Assembly (NCBI RefSeq): GCF_012940005.1
Contig: NZ_SPMX01000007.1
Span: 1-64,000, forward strand
DNA: 64,000 nt
Reading direction: 5' to 3'
Source: Candidatus Accumulibacter contiguus
GTDB lineage: Bacteria; Pseudomonadota; Gammaproteobacteria; Burkholderiales; Rhodocyclaceae
Of the stretch, positions 16,135 to 23,688 are shown piece by piece. The notes beneath the pieces were generated by a model. It did not search any database. It was not told where the DNA came from and worked only from the letters and a program-made list of their open reading frames with translations. Position numbers and translations under genes: made by a program. Within the stretch, counting starts at the first letter, position 1; each line of letters opens with the position of its first letter.

Positions 16135-16736
16135 CGCCGTTCCCTCTCGTGCAGCCTGCCCTTGTCGAGGAGGTAGCTGCGTTGCGCGACGCGCTCGATC
16201 TGGCCGGCGTCGTGGCTGACCCAGAGCAGAGCCGCCTGCCGCTGCTGGCGATAATCGTCGAGCAAGGCTTCGACGCGGCGGGTACTGTCCTGGTCGAGAT
16301 TACCGGTCGGTTCGTCGAGCAGCAATGCGGCCGGCGCCTGCATCAGCGTTCGCAACAAGGCCAGCCGCTGCCTTTCACCGGTCGAACAGCGGGCGACTTC
16401 CCAGTCCATCGCGGCAGCGGGCAGGCCGAGCCGTTCCATCCACGCCGCATCGACAGCGTGCTCGAAGTGGTCACGAACCCGATCCGACCACCACTGACTC
16501 TCGGCCACCAGCAAGGCCACCGAACGCCGCCACGCGGGTGCCGGCAAGCTCGCACAACTGGCGTCATCGAGCTGCACCTCGCCACGATGCGGGTCGAGGT
16601 CGGCGATGGCGCGCAACAACAGCGTCTTGCCACTGCCGGAAGCGCCCTCGATACAGACGCACTCGCCGGCGCCGATCGCGAGTTCGATCGGACCGACATG
16701 GCGAGTGACGAGTTGTTGAATGCGCAAGCAGGGCAT
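16131..16736 (-). CDS. fetA: FetA/YbbL-type ABC transporter ATP-binding protein
   Basis: A 201-residue ABC ATPase. Walker A is GASGSGKTLLL (about residues 34-44), the signature motif is CSTGERQRLALLR (a variant of LSGGQ), Walker B is ALLLDEPTGNLD, and the switch histidine lies in LWVSHDAGQ. The start at 16736 (MPCLRIQQL) matches the family N-terminus; a longer open frame upstream is antisense to vapB and is not coding. It pairs with the permease gene that overlaps its stop codon. Confidence 0.85.
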   Translation of the reverse strand: MPCLRIQQLVTRHVGPIELAIGAGECVCIEGASGSGKTLLLRAIADLDPHRGEVQLDDASCASLPAPAWRRSVALLVAESQWWSDRVRDHFEHAVDAAWMERLGLPAAAMDWEVARCSTGERQRLALLRTLMQAPAALLLDEPTGNLDQDSTRRVEALLDDYRQQRQAALLWVSHDAGQIERVAQRSYLLDKGRLHERERR

Positions 16737-16918
16737 ACCTGGTCCAAAATCTGAAGCGTGATTGCAGCGACGACCGCTCTTCGACAGGCTGGGAGTCGCA
16801 GCCAGGCCGACCGACCGCGATCCAATCCGTCTGCGCCAGGGATCATTGTATGGGTTTCGAGTGTGGACGCATCGAGAGATCGAGAGCAAGCCCCTTGAGT
16901 CGCCCGTTGCCCTGTGGT

Positions 16919-16933
16919 ATATATCAGATATAT
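16919..16933. promoter_or_regulatory. Palindromic operator of vapBC
   Basis: Perfect palindrome ATATATC-A-GATATAT in an otherwise GC-rich region, 20 bp before the vapB start and just ahead of its ribosome site AGGAGG (16944-16949). It is the expected binding site for the VapBC complex in autoregulation; the AT-rich stretch may also hold the -10. Confidence 0.7.
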
Positions 16934-16953
16934 GCAATGATACAGGAGGCCAC

Positions 16954-17184
16954 ATGCCAACAGCCAAGCTGTTTCTCAACGGCCGCAGCCAGGCCGTGCG
17001 CCTACCCAAAGCGTTTCGCTTCGACGGTGTCAGCGAAGTGTTCATTGAGCGTGACGGAGAACGGATCATTCTCAGCCCCGGCAAGCGCCCATCGATCGAA
17101 AGACTGATCGCTGCGCTCGACGAATTCGAGTCCTTTCCCGAGCGCGAGCAGCCAAGCGTGGCCGAAGCTCGCGATACGTGGTAA
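16954..17184 (+). CDS. vapB: VapB-type antitoxin
   Basis: A 76-residue AbrB-fold antitoxin. The N-terminus AKLFLNGRSQAVRLPKAFRF is the characteristic VapB/MazE DNA-binding hairpin. The C-terminal tail (FPEREQPSVAEARDTW) would occupy the VapC active site. It has a strong Shine-Dalgarno AGGAGG and is followed after 6 nt by vapC. Confidence 0.9.
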   Translation: MPTAKLFLNGRSQAVRLPKAFRFDGVSEVFIERDGERIILSPGKRPSIERLIAALDEFESFPEREQPSVAEARDTW

Positions 17185-17190
17185 GCCGCC

Positions 17191-17589
17191 ATGCGCTACA
17201 TGCTCGATACCAATATCTGCATCTACGCGATCAAGAACCGACCGGCATCGGTGCTGGCGGCGCTACGCGCCAAGCAGTCAGGCGGCATCGGCATCTCCAG
17301 CATCAGCGTGGCAGAACTGTACTTCGGGGCGGAAAAGAGCGGCTCGCCGAGGAACTTGCAGGCCCTGCAGCACTTTCTCGAACCCCTCGAAATTGCCGAC
17401 TTCGATCTGGCCGCCGCTCAGGCCTATGGTAAGTTGCGCCATACCCTGGAAGGTACCGGAATACCGATCGGCCCCCTAGATACCCAGATCGCCGCCCATG
17501 CACTTGTTCTCGGTGTGTGCCTGGTGACCAACAACACCCGCGAATTCGAACGCGTCCCCGGCCTACAACTGGAAAAATGGGCTGAATAG
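17191..17589 (+). CDS. vapC: VapC-type PIN-domain RNase toxin
   Basis: A 132-residue PIN-domain protein. The acidic metal-binding residues are in place: Asp6 (MLDTN), Glu42 (VAEL), Asp97 (GPLDTQIAAHA) and the TNNTREF segment near residue 113. VapC toxins are Mg-dependent site-specific RNases, often cutting initiator tRNA or rRNA. It forms a bicistron with vapB, under the palindromic operator at 16919. Confidence 0.92.
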   Translation: MRYMLDTNICIYAIKNRPASVLAALRAKQSGGIGISSISVAELYFGAEKSGSPRNLQALQHFLEPLEIADFDLAAAQAYGKLRHTLEGTGIPIGPLDTQIAAHALVLGVCLVTNNTREFERVPGLQLEKWAE

Positions 17590-17760
17590 TTTGTAGGGTT
17601 GAACGTCGGCATGCGGTTCTGCCGTACCCATCGCTTACGATCGCTAAAGCCAGTAAGCCTGGATCGATACCGGTCAGCGCCTTTCCGCCGCTTGCCGTGA
17701 CGCCGGAGGGAGTCGACGCCGCCGGGCATGCAGGATCCGACCAGTCCATCGACGCGGTCA

Positions 17761-17781
17761 CAGGGCGCTTGCCGCGCCCTG
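17761..17781. terminator. GC-rich hairpin downstream of ppk2
   Basis: Perfect 8-bp stem CAGGGCGC / GCGCCCTG with the loop TTGCC, 19 nt beyond the ppk2 stop codon. No T tract follows on the minus strand, so it may act as a Rho-dependent end or mRNA-stabilising hairpin rather than a classical terminator. It also lies downstream of vapC, between the two convergent genes. Confidence 0.5.
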
Positions 17782-17800
17782 CGACCGCAGTCGCTGCAGA

Positions 17801-19051
17801 CTACAGGATCGCTGTGCGCGCTGCCGTCGGAGCGGCCGATCCACTGGGTTCGTAAACCACGTGCGGACGGCCGACGAGCAGTGGATCGATCGGTCCGATG
17901 GCGTTGACGTCCTTGCCGGTGTAGTTCATCTTGTGCAGGACGTAACGCATGGCGTTCAGACGCGCACGCTTCTTGCAGTCGGACTTGATCACTGTCCACG
18001 GCGTTTCGGCGGTGTCGGTGTGGAAGAACATCGCCTCCTTGGCCTTGGTGTAGTCGTCCCACTTGTCGAGCGAGGCCAGGTCGATCGGCGACAGCTTCCA
18101 CTGCTTGAGCGGGTGTACCTCGCGTTCCTTGAAGCGGCGGCGCTGTTCCTTGCGGCTGACCGAGAACCAGAACTTGATCAGGTGGATGCCGCTGCGCACC
18201 AGCGTACGTTCGACTTCCGGCGTCTGGCGCATGAACTCCTGATACTCCACATCGGTGCAGAAGCCCATCACGCGCTCGACACCGGCACGGTTGTACCAGG
18301 AGCGGTCGCAGAAAATGATTTCGCCGGCCGTCGGCAGGTGCTTCACGTAGCGCTGGAAGTACCACTGGCCACGTTCCAGTTCGCTCGGTTTCTCCAGCGC
18401 GACCACGCGACCACCGCGTGGGTTGAGGTTCTCGGTAAAGCGCTTGATCGCGCCACCCTTGCCGGCAGCATCGCGACCTTCAAAAATGATGACCACCCGT
18501 TGTCCGGTTTCCTTGATCCAGTTCTGCATCTTCAGCAGTTCCACCTGCAGACGATACTTCTGCTTCTCGTACGCCTTGCGCGACATCAGGTTGCGGTAGG
18601 GATAGGAATTGGTGTCGCGCCAGCTCGTCGCCAGTTCGTCGTCGGGGCTGGTTTCGACCTTGGCCGCCGGCGGTTCCTCCTTGCTGAGCAGGGCCTTGCG
18701 CAGCGCTTGCGCATCATCGGGCGATGCACCGGTCATGATCGCTTCCAGCGTCTTGGCGAGCGAAGCCGTATCACCTACGGAAACATGCGCAATGATGTCA
18801 TTCAGCGCAACCTTCTTCTGCTCTATGGCCGCTGAGGCAGCCTCGGCAACGTCAAAGGCTTCCATGCCAGCGGGTGTACGCGCCGGCGCAATATCGCCGG
18901 CCGACGCCTTGCGTGGTGCGGCGCGCGTCGACGCAGCAGCACGTGTTCTGGGGGCTCGTGTTGCCGACTTGGCGGCCGCAGCCTCGGTATTTCCGGCGGC
19001 TCCGGCCGGGTTCTCGGCGCCTGCTGCGGGCGGCGGAGTTCTCTTGTCCAT
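17801..19051 (-). CDS. ppk2: Polyphosphate kinase 2 (PPK2 class I)
   Basis: A 416-residue PPK2-family kinase that transfers phosphate between polyphosphate and nucleoside diphosphates. Core motifs are Walker A FEGRDAAGKGGAIKRF, the lid segment DRSWYNRAGVERVMGFC and FWFSVSRKEQRRRF. The start at 19051 (MDKRTPPP) has GGAGAGAG upstream; a frame extending 11 codons further has none. The first ~60 residues are low-complexity Ala/Arg/Thr-rich, with KSATRAPRTRAAAST resembling histone-H1-like or polyP/DNA-binding tails. Residues ~65-125 form a helical linker before the kinase domain. The gene stands alone, convergent with vapBC. Confidence 0.93.
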   Translation of the reverse strand: MDKRTPPPAAGAENPAGAAGNTEAAAAKSATRAPRTRAAASTRAAPRKASAGDIAPARTPAGMEAFDVAEAASAAIEQKKVALNDIIAHVSVGDTASLAKTLEAIMTGASPDDAQALRKALLSKEEPPAAKVETSPDDELATSWRDTNSYPYRNLMSRKAYEKQKYRLQVELLKMQNWIKETGQRVVIIFEGRDAAGKGGAIKRFTENLNPRGGRVVALEKPSELERGQWYFQRYVKHLPTAGEIIFCDRSWYNRAGVERVMGFCTDVEYQEFMRQTPEVERTLVRSGIHLIKFWFSVSRKEQRRRFKEREVHPLKQWKLSPIDLASLDKWDDYTKAKEAMFFHTDTAETPWTVIKSDCKKRARLNAMRYVLHKMNYTGKDVNAIGPIDPLLVGRPHVVYEPSGSAAPTAARTAIL

Positions 19052-19343
19052 CTGTCTCTCTCCAAGGGGTATGTTCTGTCGCAAAATAATGAGGCCAGGC
19101 CGCTGATCGGCTGGACTTGTGATGATAGCGCCGATATGTCCGGCACTTCAATCACTTGAATGCCATTGACCGCAACTTTTCTGCACTATTGGTCTTTTCC
19201 GTCGCTTCCCCTGCAAAAGTTCTCCTGGCAATCGCTCTGTGAGATTATCGACGTCGATGTCAGCCTGCGAAGGCGGATGCAGGACCATCGATGCGGTAGA
19301 ATCTGCCATACTCCTTAGGATGGCTTGCCGCGAAAGGCTGCTG

Positions 19344-20243
19344 ATGCATAAATATAAGGTTTTACCTGCGGTGCTGCTGCTGATGTGCAATACGGTGATG
19401 GCGAAGCCCCTGCCGGATGATCCCCTCGAGCGCCGCTGCTGGTTGCAACATACTTCCGAGCGAACTGCGTTGAATCTGTTTGCCGAGTCCACGCCAGTGA
19501 CCTTCTCGAACCTGGAAGACGGATTTCAGGTTCGCACGCCATTCTGGGTGGAATTCGGCATCCGCGGTATGGGAGTGATACCCGCCGGCCACAAAAGGGA
19601 CAAAAGCGGTCATCACCACTTGTTGATTGATACACCTTTGCCCTCGTCGATCACCGACCCCATACCCTTCTCCGACAAATATCGGCATTTCGGCAAGGGA
19701 CAGACCGCCACCATTCTCGATCTTCCTCCCGGACCGCACACCCTGCGCCTGCTATTTGCCGATTACGATCACCGACCGTACTACGTCTTCAGCCGGAAAA
19801 TCACCGTCAACGTCATCGCCAACCGCAAGGAATCCGCACCGCCCAGGATCAATTCGGAACGGTTCAACGAAACCTGCCAGAAATGGTATCAGGATGAAGT
19901 TTCGACACCACCGAGCGAGTCCAGGCTGGTTTATGTCAAGAATATTCGCGATGGCGAAAGCGTCGATAGTCCGTTTCTGGTCAAGCTTGGCGTCATCGGC
20001 CCGGGCGTGGCGCCGGAAAAAACCTCGATCCCGGACACCGGGTATTTTGTGTTGAATATCCGGAAAAATCGGTCTTCCGTGACGCGCGTGCGCTTGAGCG
20101 ATGGCCAGACTGAAACGATCCTGGATCTGACTCCTGGCGAATATGACCTGGAGGTTTCGTTCCTGGCTGGCGATGGGCAGGTGTTATTGAAAAACCAGCT
20201 CACGTTGACCGTGGTAACGCAAGTTCAGTCGCCACGCAAGTGA
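19344..20243 (+). CDS. Secreted protein with two DUF4399-like domains
   Basis: A 299-residue protein. The start at 19344 (MHKYKVLPAVLLLMCNTVMA) begins a clear signal peptide with cleavage probably after VMA, so it is predicted periplasmic. It holds two related units, each following the same plan: a segment like VRTPFWVEFGIRGMGVIPAG, then HHHLLIDTPLP (first copy) or TGYFVLNIRKN (second), then QTATILDLPPGPHTLRL (first) or QTETILDLTPGEYDLEV (second). The histidine cluster GHHHLLID is kept only in copy 1, suggesting divergence of function. DUF4399 proteins have no established role. The gene converges on the eCIS operon end with a 46-bp gap. Confidence 0.75.
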   Translation: MHKYKVLPAVLLLMCNTVMAKPLPDDPLERRCWLQHTSERTALNLFAESTPVTFSNLEDGFQVRTPFWVEFGIRGMGVIPAGHKRDKSGHHHLLIDTPLPSSITDPIPFSDKYRHFGKGQTATILDLPPGPHTLRLLFADYDHRPYYVFSRKITVNVIANRKESAPPRINSERFNETCQKWYQDEVSTPPSESRLVYVKNIRDGESVDSPFLVKLGVIGPGVAPEKTSIPDTGYFVLNIRKNRSSVTRVRLSDGQTETILDLTPGEYDLEVSFLAGDGQVLLKNQLTLTVVTQVQSPRK

Positions 20244-20289
20244 CTTCGATTGCCTTGACGCTCTTTCAGGAGAATCCAGGGCAAGCGCA

Positions 20290-21264
20290 TTACGGTGTAT
20301 TGACGTCTATGGATCCGGTCAAACAACAGTTCGGATTGGTATTGTTGGAACGAATCTCGAAGTAGTAGTCGGAATCTTCGTCCAGCCCCGACCAGACCGC
20401 TGCATCTGGCGTGCCCACGTTGAGGGTCTTCGTACCCTCATTGGCATCCCACCATACGCTGCGATGACGGAATAAGGTCATAAAGAACTGGCTGCCCGAC
20501 CCGCAACTTGCCGGTCTGTCCCATTGAATATTGGTGCTGATCGAAATCTGTGTTTCGCCCGTGTTCAAGTGCATGAAGCCACTGGGTGGGCTCCTGAGGA
20601 AGGGGTCAGAACTGCCGCAAAGGAAATTGATGCTGGCGGTGCGAATCAGCCGACGCATGATCATCGGACCCGACGAACCTGCCGTCCGCGCTGCGCCTGC
20701 CTTACCAGCAGCACCCTGCTGGATGGTATGCGCCAACTCATGCGCCAACAGATTCTGTCCGTCGGACGAAGCGGCCTGGAAATATGGATCGCCGATGACG
20801 ATATGCCGTCCCAGCGTAAATGCCTCGGCTTGCAGGGGAGCAGCCAGCGCCTGCGCCTGTGGCCCGGTATGAATCCGCACCTGCGAAAGATCGGCGCCCA
20901 GGCCCGGTTCAAAACGAGCACGCAGTTCAGGACTGAGGGGCTTGCCGTTCAAGCCGATCTCGGAGTCACCGGCCCGGATTCGTGGATCCTCCTTTGCCAC
21001 CGAATCTGCTTTGTCGGTCGCCGAGGCAGAGGCAGGCAAGCCCGTCGCGACCTTTGCCGCCATCCGGTCGGCTTCCTGCTCATGGAAGCCCCCAGGCTCG
21101 CTGATGTTGATCTGGGCCAGATTCGTCGCGCAGCGCGGACAACTGCCGCCGCAGGCGCATCTCGACGTCGCTGGCGACAAGGGTATGGCCGACGCTGGCG
21201 GAGTGGTCCTTCCGCGCTGTGCCTGCGCCAACCTGGAGATGCTGGTTCTTTCAATCAATCGCAT
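20290..21264 (-). CDS. DUF4157 (eCIS core) protein 1, putative injection-system cargo
   Basis: A 324-residue protein. Residues 36-45 are the Cys motif CACGGSCPRC. The DUF4157 domain follows (EQEADRMA at about 63; ELRARFEPGLGADLSQVRIH; metallopeptidase-like HELAH at 175-179). After a short linker, residues ~205-324 form a different C-terminal domain with Trp and Cys (ITTNIQWD-type beta-rich sequence ending CCLTGSIDVNTP) that I cannot assign. DUF4157 is the most frequent domain in eCIS-associated toxins and probably marks cargo for loading. The ATG at 21264 has GGGAGC upstream. A 162-bp gap containing a dispersed repeat separates it from the rest of the operon, so it may have its own transcript. 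Confidence 0.8.
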   Translation of the reverse strand: MRLIERTSISRLAQAQRGRTTPPASAIPLSPATSRCACGGSCPRCATNLAQINISEPGGFHEQEADRMAAKVATGLPASASATDKADSVAKEDPRIRAGDSEIGLNGKPLSPELRARFEPGLGADLSQVRIHTGPQAQALAAPLQAEAFTLGRHIVIGDPYFQAASSDGQNLLAHELAHTIQQGAAGKAGAARTAGSSGPMIMRRLIRTASINFLCGSSDPFLRSPPSGFMHLNTGETQISISTNIQWDRPASCGSGSQFFMTLFRHRSVWWDANEGTKTLNVGTPDAAVWSGLDEDSDYYFEIRSNNTNPNCCLTGSIDVNTP

Positions 21265-21283
21265 GTTCTGCTCCCATCGGGGC

Positions 21284-21335
21284 TAACGGTCATGACTTTC
21301 ATGATCGGGGGTGCCAAGAAAAGTAATGACCGTTT
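21284..21335. repeat. Dispersed palindromic repeat, element A copy 1
   Basis: A 52-nt element with imperfect terminal inverted repeats: it starts TAACGGTCATGACTTTC and ends AAAAGTAATGACCGTTT. Copy 2 at 54396-54447 matches at about 44 of 52 positions. It lies 19 nt upstream of the DUF4157 protein 1 start codon. Confidence 0.75.
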
Positions 21336-21350
21336 CCCTCTCCCCCCGAC

Positions 21351-21399
21351 CCCTCCCCCCGCAAGTGGGGAGGGGAGATTCGTGGGTCGCTGGCGCGAC
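21351..21399 (+). repeat. Dispersed repeat element B copy 1
   Basis: Starts with the hairpin CCCTCCCC-(loop)-GGGGAGGG and continues into GATTCGTGGGTCGCTGGCGCGAC. The last 34 nt (21366-21399) match the reverse complement of 54248-54281 at 31 positions. It always sits near element A, so the two may be parts of one REP- or MITE-like unit. Confidence 0.65.
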
Positions 21400-21426
21400 T
21401 TTTACATTACACCGCTCGATGGCCGT

Positions 21427-21831
21427 CTATGTTCGGACGACCCGGCAATCCGTTCGGGAAAACTCGCGCGCAGCCCGCAGTAGTCCCTGCGCTCGCTCGC
21501 TCATGGCCTTCTTCTGAATGGCTTGCCGAGCGATGGATTCATCGGCATGACCGGGGTCGAAAGCGCTGACCAGAAACTGCACCTCTGCGAAGTAAGCCGG
21601 AGTCATCGAGTCGAGCAGATCCTCTTCGGCGACCAGCGTCATCGGTCGTGTCTGACTCGGAACCAGACGTTTGACCGACAAGATGTCTTCCAGCCGGTAA
21701 ACATACCAGAGAGAATCGGCATGGCGGCGAATGATATAGTCCCCGATCCTGCATTCGATGCATCCTTCCGGAAAAGCCAGGTCCATGGAGGTCACGGCAG
21801 GCAGCTCATCGCTCAGGAACATCCTGCGCAA
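21427..21831 (-). CDS. Unknown 134-residue protein, possible immunity or chaperone partner of DUF4157 protein 2
   Basis: Not recognised. It is an acidic soluble protein without signal peptide or membrane segment. The N-terminal half looks beta-rich (FPEGCIECRIGDYIIRRHADSLWYVYRLEDIL) and the C-terminal half helical. Its start overlaps the 3' end of the upstream DUF4157 gene by 19 nt, so it is translationally coupled to it. A small gene directly after a putative effector often encodes immunity, chaperone or adaptor function; that role here is inference from position only. A slightly shorter start (MFLSDELP) is possible. Confidence 0.65.
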   Translation of the reverse strand: MRRMFLSDELPAVTSMDLAFPEGCIECRIGDYIIRRHADSLWYVYRLEDILSVKRLVPSQTRPMTLVAEEDLLDSMTPAYFAEVQFLVSAFDPGHADESIARQAIQKKAMSERAQGLLRAAREFSRTDCRVVRT

Positions 21832-23039
21832 CTGATGATTTCGCTCATGTTGCTGCGAACCTTGTAGAGCGGGCGTCCTGCGGCCGTGGTGCCCGGGTTG
21901 TCGTCGGCATCGAGGGCGCGGTCTCTGGACGCAGGCCGAAAGCTAGGGCCAGTGCCGGGGCCGTGGATTGGACGCGGTCCGTTCTTGCTGAGGACATCGC
22001 TGGGGTCGTTACCCATGGCATCCATCCGGCCACCGACGATATGAAAATCTCGCCAGGTCGGATTGATGATGGTACCCAGATCGTCCTCGGTGCGGATGTC
22101 GTACTGCCATAGCCAGAATTTCACTTGACCGGCCTTGCAATTGCCCACCGGGCAAACCGGGTTGATGAAATTCGCCGCCATTTCGGTATATACGGCGGAC
22201 GGTGGCGAAGTAAATCGATAGGTGCGTAGCGCCAGGCCGGAACAATTGTAGGTACGCCGGTCAATGGACGCATTGTATCCGGGGTAGCTGCTGCAAGGGG
22301 TGCCCGGAGATCGCATGATCTGTCTCGACAAGCGACCGTCGGATTGCTGCACCACATGGGTGAGTTCATGAGCGAGCAGGTGCTGCCCTGCGTGCGAAGA
22401 TGGCTGGTACTGGGACTGGGCAAAAAAGATGTCGCTGCCGACGGTGAAAGCACGTGCATGGACTTGCTGCGCGAGGCTGCCCGCCTGCTCGTCGCGGTGC
22501 AAGCGAACCGCGGAAAAATCCCGGCCAAAGCGACTTTCCATGAACGCGCGCGTCGCTGTCGGCAGGCGCTCGCCACCGCTGTGGACAGCCTGCTGGAGGG
22601 TTCGCTCATATTGAGGCGTCACGGCATCGGCTTCTGCGGTGGCGCTGCGTTGCAGGTTCTCGGGTTCGGCAACTTCGGGCTGTTCGGAATCGGACGTGCC
22701 TTCGGCTGGGAGAACGCTGTCCAATACTTCGTCCGGTTCAAGCACCTTGCGGGAGAGCTTCAAGTGCATGCCTGGGGAAATTGCGTGCACCGGATCATCC
22801 TGGCGGCCGCTCATCACCGAATCCGCAACACGATCTGCTTCCCGTTCATAGTGATCGTCCGGAGCACCTATTTTTAGGCTGGACTTGGCCTGACAGCGCG
22901 GACAAGATCCCCCGCAGGCACAGGTCGACGCGCTCTGGCGCATGACCATGGCTGCTCGCGGTAGCGTCGCTACCGGTCCTGTCGGGGAAAACCACGCGGC
23001 GCCTGGGGAGGACGGCTTCTTGTGCATTGACGTCAACAT
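21813..23039 (-). CDS. DUF4157 (eCIS core) protein 2 with Cys/His C-terminal domain, putative toxin cargo
   Basis: A 408-residue protein. It carries the same CACGGSCPRC motif (40-49) as the downstream paralogue, then YEREADRVAD (64-73), an acidic linker (~95-140), and the DUF4157 core with FGRDFSAVRLH and HELTH (224-228). Residues ~245-408 form a separate domain with YNCSGLALRTY (Cys266) and DFHIVGGRMD (His333). That Cys-then-His order and local sequence resemble papain-fold NlpC/P60-like peptidases or amidases. It would make this a candidate peptidoglycan or peptide-bond hydrolase delivered by the eCIS. The start at 23039 has GAGGT upstream. Confidence 0.78.
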   Translation of the reverse strand: MLTSMHKKPSSPGAAWFSPTGPVATLPRAAMVMRQSASTCACGGSCPRCQAKSSLKIGAPDDHYEREADRVADSVMSGRQDDPVHAISPGMHLKLSRKVLEPDEVLDSVLPAEGTSDSEQPEVAEPENLQRSATAEADAVTPQYERTLQQAVHSGGERLPTATRAFMESRFGRDFSAVRLHRDEQAGSLAQQVHARAFTVGSDIFFAQSQYQPSSHAGQHLLAHELTHVVQQSDGRLSRQIMRSPGTPCSSYPGYNASIDRRTYNCSGLALRTYRFTSPPSAVYTEMAANFINPVCPVGNCKAGQVKFWLWQYDIRTEDDLGTIINPTWRDFHIVGGRMDAMGNDPSDVLSKNGPRPIHGPGTGPSFRPASRDRALDADDNPGTTAAGRPLYKVRSNMSEIISCAGCS

Positions 23040-23060
23040 GGCTGGCTACCTCAATGTGTA

Positions 23061-23684
23061 TCACCTTTGAACAGGACGCAGCCGCAGCTTCTCCAGTTCG
23101 CTCGGCTGCAACCGCGTTTCACTGACCTTCACCTCGCCGCTCGCCAGCGTGAACGCTTGCGCCGCGGCCGGCACGAGCTTGCCGCTGGCGCTGCCGACCT
23201 GCAAGGTCAGCTTGCGCCCGGCACCGATGGCGTCGACCTGCGCCGGCTGCAGAATGAACGCGTAGTAGCCGGAGTCGTCGGTCTCCACCGACGCTACGCC
23301 CACCACCGGGGCGCCTTTCTCGTCGACCAGCGTCACCGTCACATGCGCAGTCGCCCTCGCCGACTCGTCGGTGATGCGGCCCTGCAGCAGGGTCTCGCTC
23401 TTGGTGAGCGGCGGCACGCGGATGTTGGCGATCTCGGTCTCGATCTCGAGTGCAGCGGCACGGCGCAGGATCGCGTCGCTGCTGTTCAGGTAGTGCGCCA
23501 CACGCGGATCGTCGCCCGCCAGTTCGCTGAGGCGGCGCGCCTCGGCGACGGCGAGCAGGCGGGCAGCGAGTTGCACGTCGCGGACCATGCTCAACAGTTC
23601 GCTGCGCTGTTCCTGCAGCGTCTCGAAGAGGCCTGCGAGGTCGCTTTTGTAACTGTTCTGTCCGGTGTTCAATATCAGGGCCAT
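23061..23684 (-). CDS. eCIS accessory protein with carboxypeptidase-regulatory/CnaB-like domain
   Basis: A 207-residue protein. The start at 23684 (MALILNTGQNSYKSDL) is chosen because it falls just after the stop of the preceding gene at 23689. Residues ~15-75 are helical (FETLQEQRSELLSMVRDVQLAARLL). Residues ~88-190 form a beta-sandwich with HVTVTLVDEKGAPVVGVASVETDDSGYYAFIL, the pattern of carboxypeptidase-regulatory/CnaB-like domains. A similar domain sits inside the neighbouring beta-helix protein, so the two may be linked structurally on the particle surface. Function unknown. Confidence 0.7.
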   Translation of the reverse strand: MALILNTGQNSYKSDLAGLFETLQEQRSELLSMVRDVQLAARLLAVAEARRLSELAGDDPRVAHYLNSSDAILRRAAALEIETEIANIRVPPLTKSETLLQGRITDESARATAHVTVTLVDEKGAPVVGVASVETDDSGYYAFILQPAQVDAIGAGRKLTLQVGSASGKLVPAAAQAFTLASGEVKVSETRLQPSELEKLRLRPVQR

Positions 23685-23688
23685 GGTG

